DNA of 6,198 nt, taken from the NCBI GenBank assembly GCA_011040545.1, contig DQYM01000130.1, forward strand, positions 1 through 6,198, given 5' to 3'. The stretch's first letter is position 1; each line of letters starts with the position of its first letter. The position numbers and the translations under genes were made by a program. Below the pieces are notes generated by a model, which was given only the letters and a program-made list of their open reading frames with translations, was not told where the DNA came from and did no database searches. This document shows positions 6,177-6,198 of this stretch, piece by piece. Origin of the DNA: Candidatus Bathyarchaeota archaeon (GTDB lineage: Archaea; Thermoproteota; Bathyarchaeia; EX4484-135).

Positions 6177-6198
6177 CTGGCTGGTGAACGCCAGGACC

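Overview
The window reads as chromosomal DNA of a thermophilic archaeon, most likely from the TACK (Thermoproteota/Korarchaeota/Aigarchaeota-like) side of the tree. The reasons are: AGG and ATA are heavily used for Arg and Ile; genes start at GTG or TTG as well as ATG; archaeal TATA-like boxes lie about 23-30 nt before several starts, which implies leaderless or very short-leader mRNAs; an archaeal-type phosphoglycerate mutase and an archaeal/eukaryotic-type prolyl-tRNA synthetase are present; and there is an actin. The genus cannot be fixed from the sequence alone, and a hot-environment Asgard-related lineage is not excluded. No mobile element, CRISPR array, tRNA or rRNA was seen.

Layout: (1) 1-1892, plus strand: a promoter, a full-length actin-family gene, then, 29 nt later and behind a strong Shine-Dalgarno, a small protein with a C-terminal four-cysteine [4Fe-4S] domain. 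The two look like an operon. (2) 1893-2055: intergenic DNA with an AT-rich promoter. (3) 2056-3066, plus strand: a protein built of two tandem copies of an unusual module, in which a PRC-barrel-like fold appears to be split by a helical insertion. (4) 3020-4270, minus strand: archaeal cofactor-independent phosphoglycerate mutase, whose 3' end overlaps the PRC gene by 47 nt on the opposite strand. (5) 4363-5820, plus strand: prolyl-tRNA synthetase, divergent from the mutase across a 92-nt promoter region. (6) 5838-6149, minus strand: a DUF1805 protein, tail to tail with proS.

The mutase (glycolysis/gluconeogenesis) and ProRS (translation) are housekeeping genes. The most interesting part is the left half. 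The actin is visibly closer to eukaryotic actin/Arp2 than to Pyrobaculum-type crenactin over most of its length. It nevertheless has His and Gln at two nucleotide-site positions where eukaryotic actin has Asp157 and His161, lacks most of the DNase-I loop, and has an enlarged subdomain-4/3 linker. Its partners here are an iron-sulphur protein and a PRC-barrel protein, not the arcadins of the Pyrobaculum cluster. PRC-barrel proteins are known archaeal cell-division components (CdvA, CdpB), so a cytoskeletal link is an attractive but unproven inference.
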